A stretch of DNA of 52,538 bases from Rhodospirillaceae bacterium. GTDB taxonomy: Bacteria > Pseudomonadota > Alphaproteobacteria > UBA6615. Under the pieces are notes generated by a model that ran no database searches, was not told the DNA's origin, and saw only the letters and a program-made list of their open reading frames with translations. Positions 34,159 to 41,723 of this stretch are shown piece by piece. Both the position numbers and the translations under genes were made by a program. Positions within the stretch are counted from its first letter, which is position 1. Every line of letters begins with the position of its first letter. The DNA is taken from NCBI GenBank assembly GCA_018667335.1, contig JABIVD010000046.1:1-52538 (forward strand), in the 5' to 3' direction.

Positions 34159-34755
34159 TCAGGCCAGGCGCGTCGCGCGGGCGGCCGCCGAGTTGCTGTC
34201 GCCGCGCCCATAAGCCTCCGCTAACGCATCCAACCCGCGCAGCAATGCCGCGCGCTCGATCGCATCACCCTTGCCCAACGGCCCGGATTTGCTGCGCCAG
34301 AACCAGGCGGGCAGTCGGTGCTCGACACTCGCGCGCCGGGTCTCCGACCAGGCGAGCCGGCCCGCATTGCGCAAGACATTGTCACCGCGCGCGAAGATGT
34401 CTCGCGCCCGCGCATCCGCGTCGGGATAGAGGTTGGCGCCGCCGGCGTTCATCCCGGTGAGCCCGCTGGCGTAGCGTTCATAGATATGGGTGTAGGGCGT
34501 CGGCTTGCCGAAGGCGCGCCAGCGCATCACCGTGTAGACCCAGCCGGCATCCATCTGCGCCTGGGTGATGTGCCCCGAAAGCCGCAGGATGCCCAGCGGA
34601 TCGCCCGATCTCGGATCGCGCGCGCCGTCCGCACCGACGACCAGCGCCCGCCTCGCATAGAACTCCGGCGTCCCGGCATTTGCCGGGCGGCGTTCGATCC
34701 GCGTGCTCTTGCGACGCACCGCATCCAGCTTTCGCTTTCTTCCCGCACGCGCCAC
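34159..34755 (-). CDS. Phage-associated protein of unknown function
   Basis: A 198-aa protein with an Arg/Lys-rich N-terminus, then a middle LRLSGHITQAQMDAGWVYTV and MRWRAFGKPTPYTHIYERYA. It has a helical C-terminus (AWSETRRASVEHRL and RAALLRGLDALAEAY). I do not recognise a family. The start is GTG at 34755, since GGAG lies 7-9 nt upstream and the upstream gene stops at 34760. It is transcribed with the HTH gene immediately upstream and lies beside the divergent repressor, where lambdoid phages keep early regulators. Confidence 0.5.
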   Translation of the reverse strand: MARAGRKRKLDAVRRKSTRIERRPANAGTPEFYARRALVVGADGARDPRSGDPLGILRLSGHITQAQMDAGWVYTVMRWRAFGKPTPYTHIYERYASGLTGMNAGGANLYPDADARARDIFARGDNVLRNAGRLAWSETRRASVEHRLPAWFWRSKSGPLGKGDAIERAALLRGLDALAEAYGRGDSNSAAARATRLA

Positions 34756-34759
34756 CGGG

Positions 34760-35116
34760 TTACTCCGCCGCCTGGTACATAAGAGCCGGTTCGAGCAGCT
34801 GCGTCTGGCCCGGCACAACACGCACGGCCGGCGACCGTCGCCCCCAATCCTCATACCTGCGACCCGCATAAATTCGGGTCATGGCGGTCTTCGTAATCCG
34901 GCTGCCGGCGCGCCGCTCGCGCACCCGCGCGCGCTTCTTGCGCGGCAAGGCGGGCACACCGAACTTCATGCGCTGCCCATAGATGCTGGCCCGGCTCAGG
35001 CCGAGCAGGCGGGCGATCTCCAGATCGGTGCCCACGGCGCGTTGCCAGGCCAGCATTTCTTCGTCGGATCGCGGCGGCCACTGAAGGTCCGGCCGGTTGC
35101 GGCGAAATTTCGACAC
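34760..35116 (-). CDS. Small helix-turn-helix DNA-binding protein (putative)
   Basis: A 118-aa basic protein. AWQRAVGTDLEIARLLGLSR with ASIYGQRMKFGVPAL is a helix-turn-helix of the resolvase/Fis-like type, followed by a strongly basic segment (LPRKKRARVRERRAGSRITK). The start is placed at GTG 35116, where GGGGGAG lies 6 nt upstream. An ATG at 35122 is in frame but directly touches the ribosome-binding site. It is divergent from the S24 repressor across a 200-nt control region, so it may be a cro-like or early regulator. Confidence 0.55.
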   Translation of the reverse strand: MSKFRRNRPDLQWPPRSDEEMLAWQRAVGTDLEIARLLGLSRASIYGQRMKFGVPALPRKKRARVRERRAGSRITKTAMTRIYAGRRYEDWGRRSPAVRVVPGQTQLLEPALMYQAAE

Positions 35117-35316
35117 GTTCATCTCCCCCGGTTAGACTGAGAATTCGAATAGGAACAAAACAGGAACATTGTAACCACTCCTCCACCGAATGCATGCGGT
35201 ATTTCCATTCACAGCTGACAAAACAGTGCAGCGAGAATGTTGTGTTTTTCACATTGCCTATGCAACTTAAAACATGATAATTTCGCAACACCCTGAAATT
35301 TCAATGGTTTGAACCA
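35117..35316. promoter_or_regulatory. Divergent control region of the repressor
   Basis: The region between the HTH gene and the S24 repressor is markedly A+T-richer than its surroundings. TTGCCT (35255-35260), a 16-nt gap and GATAAT (35277-35282) form a promoter-like pair toward the repressor. AGGAACA repeats at 35151 and 35162 (11 bp apart, one helical turn) could be operator half-sites. These are sequence matches, not measured sites. Confidence 0.45.
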
Positions 35317-36003
35317 ATGGAACTCGATTGGATCCGCGACGGGTTGGTGAAGCCCGGCAAGACCCAGCGCGGTCTGGCCACGGCACTGGGTGTCGACCCG
35401 TCGGCGATCAGCCGCCTGCTCGCGGGAACACGCCAGCTGCGTGCGGCCGAGCTTCCGGTGGTCGCCGCCTACCTGGACTCACCAATCCCGCAGAACCTCA
35501 CACCCGACGCCGTACGGCCGGCAGACACACGCGCCATCGCAGCCAACCGCCCGGCCAACCACACCGGCATGAGCGCCCGGGACCTGCCCGTGCTGGGCAC
35601 CGCCGTCGGCGGATCCGCCGGCGGGACGCCCGAGGTATATGACGGCCTGTTCCTGATGAACGGGGAAATTCTCGACTATATCGAGCGCCCCCCGTCTCTG
35701 CGCGGCGTCACGAGCGCCTATGCCGTGTACGTCTCGGACACATCCATGGTGCCGCGCTACTTCCCGGGTGAGACCCTGCATGTCCATCCCGGCCGCGCCG
35801 TGGTGCGCGGTGAAGACACCTTCGTCATCGTGCAGCTCCGGCCCGATGCGGAGGGTGAGCCGCCCCGCGCCCTGGTCAAACAATTCTCCCGGCAGACTTC
35901 TGACACGCTGTTTCTGAAGCAATTCAATCCCGCGCTCGAGCTCGAATTCCCCCTCGAGCAGGTCGAAAGCCTGCACCTGGTCATCTGGGCCGGTCGCGGC
36001 TAA
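35317..36003 (+). CDS. Phage-type repressor with S24 (LexA/CI) peptidase domain
   Basis: A 228-aa protein. The N-terminal HTH (about residues 10-50, TQRGLATALGVDPSAISRLL) is followed by a linker and a C-terminal S24 peptidase domain. The domain has the nucleophile Ser143 in VSDTSMVPRYFPGE and the general-base Lys188 in ALVKQF, both intact. RecA-stimulated self-cleavage typically occurs at an Ala-Gly or Cys-Gly bond in the linker, and the TAVGGSAGG stretch is the candidate. It would repress the divergent early gene and itself. The presence of both catalytic residues suggests a working switch. Confidence 0.88.
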   Translation: MELDWIRDGLVKPGKTQRGLATALGVDPSAISRLLAGTRQLRAAELPVVAAYLDSPIPQNLTPDAVRPADTRAIAANRPANHTGMSARDLPVLGTAVGGSAGGTPEVYDGLFLMNGEILDYIERPPSLRGVTSAYAVYVSDTSMVPRYFPGETLHVHPGRAVVRGEDTFVIVQLRPDAEGEPPRALVKQFSRQTSDTLFLKQFNPALELEFPLEQVESLHLVIWAGRG

Positions 36004-36070
36004 ACCGCCCGCGGCGAAGTCCTGCATCCGGCGCTTGACGAAAGTTGCGTTTTCCGCAATATCCTGTGCC

Positions 36071-36337
36071 ATGCCAGCGCCGTTGATCGAAACATCGCGC
36101 CAATATCGCGAGCTGTGCAGTCGCATCGCGGCGCTGGAAACCCACGTCAGAGCGATCGATGCGGCCAGGTCCCTCGCCCTTGCCAACAAGACCGCCGGCC
36201 GGATCGCGACCGCGGATCTCCGCGACCTCCTCCCCCTCGAAGACGCCCGCAGCGACGTTGCCTACACCCTGCGGGGCCTGGTCCAGGCCGCGGGTGAGTG
36301 GGAGACGCGGAGATACACCAAACGGCACTCGCCCTGA
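36071..36337 (+). CDS. Hypothetical helical protein (88 aa)
   Basis: An 88-aa protein predicted to be all-helical (YRELCSRIAALETHVRAIDA and LVQAAGEWETRRYT). It has no signal peptide or recognised domain. The start at 36071 is preferred over an extension to 36035. It lies 67 nt after the repressor on the same strand and may be co-transcribed with it, or may belong to the following cellular gene. Function is unknown, and the call is weakly supported by context only. Confidence 0.4.
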   Translation: MPAPLIETSRQYRELCSRIAALETHVRAIDAARSLALANKTAGRIATADLRDLLPLEDARSDVAYTLRGLVQAAGEWETRRYTKRHSP

Positions 36338-36452
36338 GGCGGGTTTTCGTCTGCCACAGGCGCTTGCCTGTCCACCCCGGTTGCACCACCATGTGGCCAA
36401 CAGGCGCCGACAACTCTGTCAGGCAGCCGACCTCATTGGGAAAGCACGCACG

Positions 36453-38150
36453 ATGAAAAATGCACCCGACGGCGGCGATGCCGTCCTCCAGGCGTTCCGC
36501 AATCTCGGGATCGACTATGTGATGTCGTCACCGGGCTCCGAATGGGGCCCCGTCTGGGAGGCGATGGCCCAGCAGAAGCTCTCCAACGAACCCGGCCCCA
36601 CCTACCTCACCTGCGCCCACGAGACCCTCGCCGTCGGTCTGGCGACCGGCTACACCTCGATCACCGGGCGCATGCAGGCGGTGATGCTCCATGCCGGCGT
36701 CGGCCTGCTTCAGGGCGCGCTCGGCATCGAGGGTGCGCTGCGCGGCGCCATTCCCATGCTCGTCATGTCGGGTGAATCCCTCAGCTTCGGCGACGACCCC
36801 GAGATCAATCCGGGCTTCCAGTGGCAGGCGCTTCTGAACCAGGTCGGCGGCAACGCGCGGCTGCTCGAGCCGCTGGTTAAATGGTCTCAGCAGATCGGCA
36901 GCGTCACCACCATGCACCAGCAGATCGTCAGCGCCGGCGAACTCGCCCAGCGCAACCCGCGCGCGCCGGTCTACGTCTCGGCTCCCATCGAAGTGATGAT
37001 GCAGCCCTGGTCCCCGCCCGAGGACATGCGCACCCCGCCCCCGGCCCCGGTCGTCACGGCCACCGCCGACGATATCGACGCGGTCGCCCATATGCTGCTG
37101 GCGGCGAAGAACCCGGCAATCATCACCGAGGAGGCCGGCCGCGATCCGGCGGGCCACGCGGCGCTCGTCGAGCTTGCCGAACTGCTGGCAATCCCCGTGG
37201 TCGAGGGCCTGTTCGCGCTCTATGCGAACTTCCCGACCGACCACGCGCTGTATCAGGGCCCGGGCCGCCCGCCGCTGATCGATGAGGCCGACCTCATCCT
37301 CACAATCGGCTGTCGCCAGCCCTGGTACCCGCTGGCCAAGAAGCCCAGGAAAGCCCGCATCGTCGCCATCGACGACACGCCGTTCCGCGACCACATGGTC
37401 TATCAGCCAAGCGAGGCCGAACGGTTCATCGAGGGCAACATCACGGCCAACCTGGAACGCCTCGCCGAGGCCGTCCGGGCAGTCGGCCCCGATGCGCAGG
37501 CGGTCGAGGCGCGGCGCGAGACATGGACCGCGGCGTCGGACGCCCGGCGCGCGGAGCTGAAAACGATCGAGGTCGAAGCGGCGACGCGCGACACCATCTC
37601 GCCGGCACTCCTGGCGGCGGAACTCGCGAAGGCCGCGCCCGACGACGCGATCTTCGTCGACGAGTGCATCACCCATCGCCCGGCAATCCTGCGGCATCTG
37701 CGCAGCGGCGCGGCGCACAGTTACTTCCGGGTCAATGGCGGGCTCGGCCAGTCGATGGGCGTCGCCCTCGGCACCAAGCTGGCCGCGCCGGAACGCACGG
37801 TCGTCACCACGCTCGGCGACGGCACATTCCTCTACAACCCGGCCGTCCAGGCGCTCGCATTTGCCCGCGAGCAGCAGCTCGCGACCCTGACCATCGTGTT
37901 CAACAATCACGGCTACAACGCGATGCGCAAGGATCAGGAGAGCTACTACCCGGACGGCGTCGCGGCGCGGAACGACCTGTGGATGGGCCATCCCATCACC
38001 GAGTTCGACTACGCGGAGCTCGCGAAGCCATTCGGCGCATTCGGCGCAAAGGTCGAGAGCCCGGCCGAACTGCCCGGTGTCCTGGAGCAGGCCTTCGCGG
38101 CGGTCGCTGAGGGCCGCTCGGCTCTGCTCAACGTGCTGCTCGACGCCTGA
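36453..38150 (+). CDS. Thiamine diphosphate-dependent enzyme (acetolactate synthase-like)
   Basis: A 565-aa protein of the ThDP family. The N-terminal PYR domain holds the activating Glu in YLTCAHETLAVG, a central domain follows, and the C-terminal PP domain has GDGTFLYNPAVQALAF and the N-N-H-G segment VFNNHGYNAM (GDG-x(25-30)-NN Mg/ThDP motif). It resembles acetolactate synthase large-subunit-like or benzoylformate decarboxylase-type enzymes. A FAD-binding role is uncertain and the substrate is unknown. The start at 36453 has GGGAAAG upstream. It sits between phage repressor and phage lysis genes. Confidence 0.87.
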   Translation: MKNAPDGGDAVLQAFRNLGIDYVMSSPGSEWGPVWEAMAQQKLSNEPGPTYLTCAHETLAVGLATGYTSITGRMQAVMLHAGVGLLQGALGIEGALRGAIPMLVMSGESLSFGDDPEINPGFQWQALLNQVGGNARLLEPLVKWSQQIGSVTTMHQQIVSAGELAQRNPRAPVYVSAPIEVMMQPWSPPEDMRTPPPAPVVTATADDIDAVAHMLLAAKNPAIITEEAGRDPAGHAALVELAELLAIPVVEGLFALYANFPTDHALYQGPGRPPLIDEADLILTIGCRQPWYPLAKKPRKARIVAIDDTPFRDHMVYQPSEAERFIEGNITANLERLAEAVRAVGPDAQAVEARRETWTAASDARRAELKTIEVEAATRDTISPALLAAELAKAAPDDAIFVDECITHRPAILRHLRSGAAHSYFRVNGGLGQSMGVALGTKLAAPERTVVTTLGDGTFLYNPAVQALAFAREQQLATLTIVFNNHGYNAMRKDQESYYPDGVAARNDLWMGHPITEFDYAELAKPFGAFGAKVESPAELPGVLEQAFAAVAEGRSALLNVLLDA

Positions 38151-38287
38151 CTCGGACCAAAAACGCGCCCCGATCGGGTGCACGTCCCGCCTGCGCCTGA
38201 GATTTGCGGGCGGGTCTCGCGTGATCTAATACGCTTTCCAAAGTTTGTTTCCCGGCAACCGACAGCCGCAACGATGGGAGCAACCGG

Positions 38288-38857
38288 ATGGCAATTCCGA
38301 CAATCGAAGACATCCTCGACCAGGTCCTGCGCAGCGAGGGCGGGTTCGTCGAAGACCCGGCCGATCCCGGCGGGGCGACCAACCACGGTGTTTCATTGCG
38401 CTACGCGCGCGGTATCGGTCTCGACAATGACGGCGACGGCGACACGGACCTGGACGACATCCTGCTGGTGACCCCCGGACAGGCGCGCGACCTCTACCGC
38501 GACGATTTCTGGTCCGGCACCGGCATCAGCCGACTCCCCGGCGAGATCCAGCCCGTGATGGTCGACTGGGCCGTCAACAGCGGCACGCCCCGCCCGATCA
38601 TGGCGATGCAGCGGGTGATCAACATGGCGCAGATCGGCTTCGTGCTCGACGATGACGGCGTGATCGGCCCGAAAACCCGGCGCGCGGCCGAACATGCCCA
38701 ATTCGAAATGGGGACCTTCTTCAACAACGCGATCGTCGACGAGCGCATCGGCTTCTACCGGCACCTGGCAGAAAACCGCCCCGCCTCGCAACGGTTCCTG
38801 CGCGGCTGGCTCGCGCGCGCCGAACGCTTCCGGATGGAGACCGACATTGCTGCATAG
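38288..38857 (+). CDS. GH108 N-acetylmuramidase (endolysin-type)
   Basis: A 189-aa protein. VLRSEGGFVEDPADPGGATN with catalytic Glu17 is the glycoside hydrolase family 108 motif (E-G-G-Y/F). The DP-A-D-P-G-G-A-T-N-x-G-V-S continuation and the C-terminal PG_binding_3-type region ending RFLRGWLARAERFR complete the pattern. It cleaves peptidoglycan between MurNAc and GlcNAc, releasing virions or particles. No signal peptide is present, so a holin is required, and one follows with an 11-nt overlap. An EF-hand-like DNDGDGDTDLDD stretch (about 45-56) is an extra. Confidence 0.93.
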   Translation: MAIPTIEDILDQVLRSEGGFVEDPADPGGATNHGVSLRYARGIGLDNDGDGDTDLDDILLVTPGQARDLYRDDFWSGTGISRLPGEIQPVMVDWAVNSGTPRPIMAMQRVINMAQIGFVLDDDGVIGPKTRRAAEHAQFEMGTFFNNAIVDERIGFYRHLAENRPASQRFLRGWLARAERFRMETDIAA

Positions 38858-39419
38858 ACTGCTGAGCTTCATCCCCGGGATCGGCCCCATCCTGGCGGCC
38901 GGGACGGGCATCATCGATGCCGTCACCGGAAACAGACGTGAACGCGACACACAGGGGCATCTCGCAGATATGACCGTCCAGCAGCAGTTCGCGGCAGAGT
39001 TTCGCCGGCTCGAACGGCGCACCTGGTTCGACAGCCTGATCGACGGCCTCAACCGGCTGCCGCGCCCGGTCATCGTCGTCATGATCATCGGCTATTTTCT
39101 GGCGTCGTGGCGAGACCCGGAGGAATTCCAGATCATCAATCTGTCCCTCGATGCCGTGCCCGAGCGCATGTGGATCATCGCGGGCGTGATCGTGACCTTC
39201 TATTTCGGCGCGCGCGAACTCCAGAAATCCCGCGACCAGAAAAATCTGGCGCTGTCCGCCGAGGCCTTCGCGGAACAGCAGCGGCGGATCGGCATCCTGC
39301 GCCAGACCCAGCACGTCGCGTCCGGGACCTATGCCAACGAGATGGCGGATGAAACCGCGCCGCTCGGCAACCGCAGCATCGCGGAATGGAACCGGCGGCG
39401 GCAGGAAAAGGCGAACTGA
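38847..39419 (+). CDS. Holin family protein
   Basis: A 190-aa protein. An N-terminal hydrophobic stretch (LLSFIPGIGPILAAGTGIID) precedes a polar linker. Two further membrane helices follow (about 70-90 and 105-125, e.g. VIVVMIIGYFLASWRDPEEF and MWIIAGVIVTFYFGARELQK), then a cytoplasmic Arg/Gln-rich tail. This is the three-helix holin layout found downstream of GH108 lysozymes in alphaproteobacterial prophages and GTA lysis loci. The start is TTG at 38847, with GGAG about 9 nt upstream. An earlier Met (38694) falls inside the lysozyme in another frame and is spurious. Confidence 0.8.
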   Translation: MLHRLLSFIPGIGPILAAGTGIIDAVTGNRRERDTQGHLADMTVQQQFAAEFRRLERRTWFDSLIDGLNRLPRPVIVVMIIGYFLASWRDPEEFQIINLSLDAVPERMWIIAGVIVTFYFGARELQKSRDQKNLALSAEAFAEQQRRIGILRQTQHVASGTYANEMADETAPLGNRSIAEWNRRRQEKAN

Positions 39420-39450
39420 AGTACGGGAAGTATCAACCCTTAAAGCCGTC

Positions 39451-39473
39451 ATGCGCGGACTTGATCCGCGCAT
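39451..39473. repeat. Dispersed palindrome of the alphaproteobacterial type
   Basis: ATGCGCGGA-cttga-TCCGCGCAT is a perfect 9-bp inverted repeat in the 72-nt gap between the holin and the LeuB-like gene. Palindromes of this style (GTCATGC-type, repeated many times per genome) are common in alphaproteobacterial intergenic space, and one copy is seen here. Confidence 0.75.
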
Positions 39474-39491
39474 CTCCTCCCGCTGCCTCAG

Positions 39492-40601
39492 TCAGCGCCG
39501 CGCGAGCGCCGCCTGCATCTCCGACCGCACCCGGTCGGTGATTTCCGCCAACCCGTCGCGCCCACCCAGCTCGGTCGGCTTCAGCGCGCCGTCACGGAAA
39601 GCCGTATCGACCGCGGTACGGAATATCTCCGCGCCCTCGCGCAACTGCGGCGAGTCAATCCGCTCACCCAGCCAGTCGAGCATCATGGCGCCCGACAGGA
39701 ACATCGCCGTCGGGTTCGCCTTGCCGCTGCCCGCGATGTCCGGCGCGGTCCCATGACAAGGTTGGAACACCGCGTGGCCGGGACCGATGTCTGCGGAGGG
39801 CGCCATGCCCAGCCCGCCCATCAGGCCGGCGCCGAGGTCCGACAGGATGTCACCCAGCAAGTTCTCCATCACCATCACGTCGAACACCCAGGGCTGCTTG
39901 ACCAGCGCCAGCGCTGCCGCATCCGCGTAGATGTGTCGCGTCTCGATGTCCGGATAACGCGCGGCATGCGCGTCGAAGAGGCGTCGGAAGAAGCCGAACG
40001 ACTGGAGGACGTTGGCCTTGTCCACGCAGGTCACGATGCCGGGGCCGCCACGCGCCTGGCGCGTCCGTGCCAGCTCAAATGAGAAATCGAACAGCCGTTC
40101 GCAGGCCGCCCGCGTGATCGTCAGCCGGTCGGTGGAGCTGTCGTCCGTCTCCTCGGCTTCGCCGCGATGGGCAAATAATCCCTCGGTGGATTCCCGGACA
40201 ATCACGAAATCCAGACTTTGCCCGCGCGGGTCGGCCAGCGGCACCGGCATCCCCGGCTGGGTCGTAACCGGCCGCACCCCGGCGTAGAGCTCGAAATAGT
40301 CGCGCAGATCGATCTGCGGAACGATCTCGGTGCCGTCGGGATAGCGCACGTCAGGATCACCCATCGCGCCCAACAGGATCGCATCGGCCTCCGCCGCCCG
40401 GTCGAGCGAGGCCTGGGGCAGCGCGTCACCGGTCTTTACATAGTGGTCCGCACCCGCCGCCAGCGCCTCGAATTCGAGGGTCGGGCCGCCGAGTTTTTCT
40501 GTGAGCTCGCTCAGAATTTCGACACATGGCGCGGTCACTTCCGGGCCGATCCCGTCACCGGCAAACACCGCAATCTTGAGCTTGGAATTGTCCTGGGTCA
40601 T
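39492..40601 (-). CDS. Isocitrate/isopropylmalate dehydrogenase family protein
   Basis: A 369-aa protein. The NAD(P)-binding start [20 protein letters not shown] leads to family motifs [14 protein letters not shown] (substrate-binding Ser/Arg region), [11 protein letters not shown] and the Mg-binding [20 protein letters not shown]. It oxidises and decarboxylates 2-hydroxy acids. LeuB, tartrate dehydrogenase and isocitrate dehydrogenase are all in this family, and the LeuB/tartrate subgroup fits best. Without leuC/leuD next to it, a catabolic substrate is plausible. The start at 40601 (MTQDNSKLK) is chosen, and the frame continues only spuriously into 41681. Confidence 0.85.
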   Translation of the reverse strand: MTQDNSKLKIAVFAGDGIGPEVTAPCVEILSELTEKLGGPTLEFEALAAGADHYVKTGDALPQASLDRAAEADAILLGAMGDPDVRYPDGTEIVPQIDLRDYFELYAGVRPVTTQPGMPVPLADPRGQSLDFVIVRESTEGLFAHRGEAEETDDSSTDRLTITRAACERLFDFSFELARTRQARGGPGIVTCVDKANVLQSFGFFRRLFDAHAARYPDIETRHIYADAAALALVKQPWVFDVMVMENLLGDILSDLGAGLMGGLGMAPSADIGPGHAVFQPCHGTAPDIAGSGKANPTAMFLSGAMMLDWLGERIDSPQLREGAEIFRTAVDTAFRDGALKPTELGGRDGLAEITDRVRSEMQAALARR

Positions 40602-40727
40602 GGCCTTGTCATTCCGAAACTGGCGAAACATGTACGCACCGCTGAAGCTACCACGTCGGCGACACCTGTCGTAGGCTGTCAGTACGGGTTTGAAGCCCTT
40701 TCCATGCATGCCACGAAGGAAACCACC

Positions 40728-41705
40728 ATGCTGAAGAAAGTCTCCCTTGGCCGCTCGGGCCTGTCCGTGTCCTGCCTCGGCCTGGGCGCCAACGCCCTGC
40801 TCGACCCGGGTGAAGCCGAATGGGTCGCGACGGTCAACGAGGCACTCGACCAGGGCCTCAATTTCATCGACAGCGCGGCCATATACGGCATGGGGCGCAG
40901 CGAGTCTTTCTTCGGCGCCGTATTGGGCGAGCGCCGTCGCGACGTCGTGCTCGCCAGCAAGTGCGGCATCCATGTCGATGACGCCGGCAAGGTCGCCATC
41001 GACGCCAGCCCCGACACGATCCGACGCGAGTGTGACGAGAGCCTGCAGCGGCTCAACACCGATGTCATCGACCTCTACTATCTGCACCAGGTTCCCAAGG
41101 ACACGCCGCTCGAGGACAGCATCGGCGCGATGGCGGATCTCGTCACCGCCGGCAAGGTGCGCAACCTCGCGATCTGTAACGCGACCGCCGATGAGCTGCG
41201 TAGGGCCCACGCCACCCATCCCATGGCGGCCCTGCAGACCGAGTATTCGCTGTTCACCCGCGAGCCGGAGACCGATCTTCTGCCCGTGTGCCGCGAGCTC
41301 GACATCGCCCTCGTCGCATATGGCCCCCTCGCCTACGCGTTCTTCGGCGGCGGCGTCCGAAGCCGCGAAGACGTGCCGGCGGGCGACGCATGGCGGCGCA
41401 GCAACCAGCGCTTCCAGGACAACGCATTCGATCACAACCTGGCCCTGCTCGACGAACTGACCGCGTTGGCGGCCGAGGTCGGGGCGACAACCGGTCAACT
41501 CTCGCTCGCCTGGCTGCTGGCCAAGGGTGACGACGTCATCCCGATCCCGGGGTCGCGTCAGCTGAAGCATCTGCGGGAAAACCTCGGCGCCTTCGACATT
41601 CCCCTCACGCCCGATCAGGTCGCCCGGATCGATGCCGCCTTCCCGCCCGGCGTCGCCCAGGGCGGGGCCCGGGGCGGGCATTCACCGCAGGTCGCGGATT
41701 TCTAG
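40728..41705 (+). CDS. Aldo/keto reductase
   Basis: A 325-aa protein. The AKR tetrad is visible: Asp48 and Tyr53 in FIDSAAIYGMGRSE, Lys78 in ASKCG and His120 in YYLHQV. A C-terminal VIPIPGSRQLKHL phosphate-binding segment is typical. It is a cytoplasmic NADPH-dependent oxidoreductase of aldehydes, sugars or ketones. The start at 40728 has GAAGGAAACC upstream, and the longer upstream frame is antisense to the LeuB-like gene. It is divergent from that gene and 19 nt upstream of the GMC oxidoreductase, so it is in the same operon. Confidence 0.9.
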   Translation: MLKKVSLGRSGLSVSCLGLGANALLDPGEAEWVATVNEALDQGLNFIDSAAIYGMGRSESFFGAVLGERRRDVVLASKCGIHVDDAGKVAIDASPDTIRRECDESLQRLNTDVIDLYYLHQVPKDTPLEDSIGAMADLVTAGKVRNLAICNATADELRRAHATHPMAALQTEYSLFTREPETDLLPVCRELDIALVAYGPLAYAFFGGGVRSREDVPAGDAWRRSNQRFQDNAFDHNLALLDELTALAAEVGATTGQLSLAWLLAKGDDVIPIPGSRQLKHLRENLGAFDIPLTPDQVARIDAAFPPGVAQGGARGGHSPQVADF

Positions 41706-41723
41706 TTTCAGGGCTTCGACACC

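Larger units (their letters stand above)
34159..39419. mobile_element. Repressor/early and lysis genes of the virus-type set, interrupted
   Basis: This covers the minus-strand pair at 34159-35116, the divergent S24-type repressor, an 88-aa gene, the GH108 lysozyme and the holin. A cellular ThDP-dependent enzyme (36453-38150) sits between the repressor side and the lysis genes. It completes the phage-like functions missing from 12.3-27.8 kb. Confidence 0.55.

Noticed and set aside
36528-38183. 551-codon minus-strand frame opposite the ThDP enzyme
   Set aside because: Antisense shadow without domain-like sequence; the plus strand carries GDG...NN motifs.
39451-39473. Terminator after the holin
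   Set aside because: The perfect palindrome lacks a T-tract on either strand and matches a dispersed alphaproteobacterial repeat style better than an intrinsic terminator.
40602-41681. N-terminal extension of the LeuB-like gene to 729 residues
   Set aside because: The extra part is antisense to the aldo/keto reductase and has no homology-like content; the family length is about 350-370 aa, starting at 40601.
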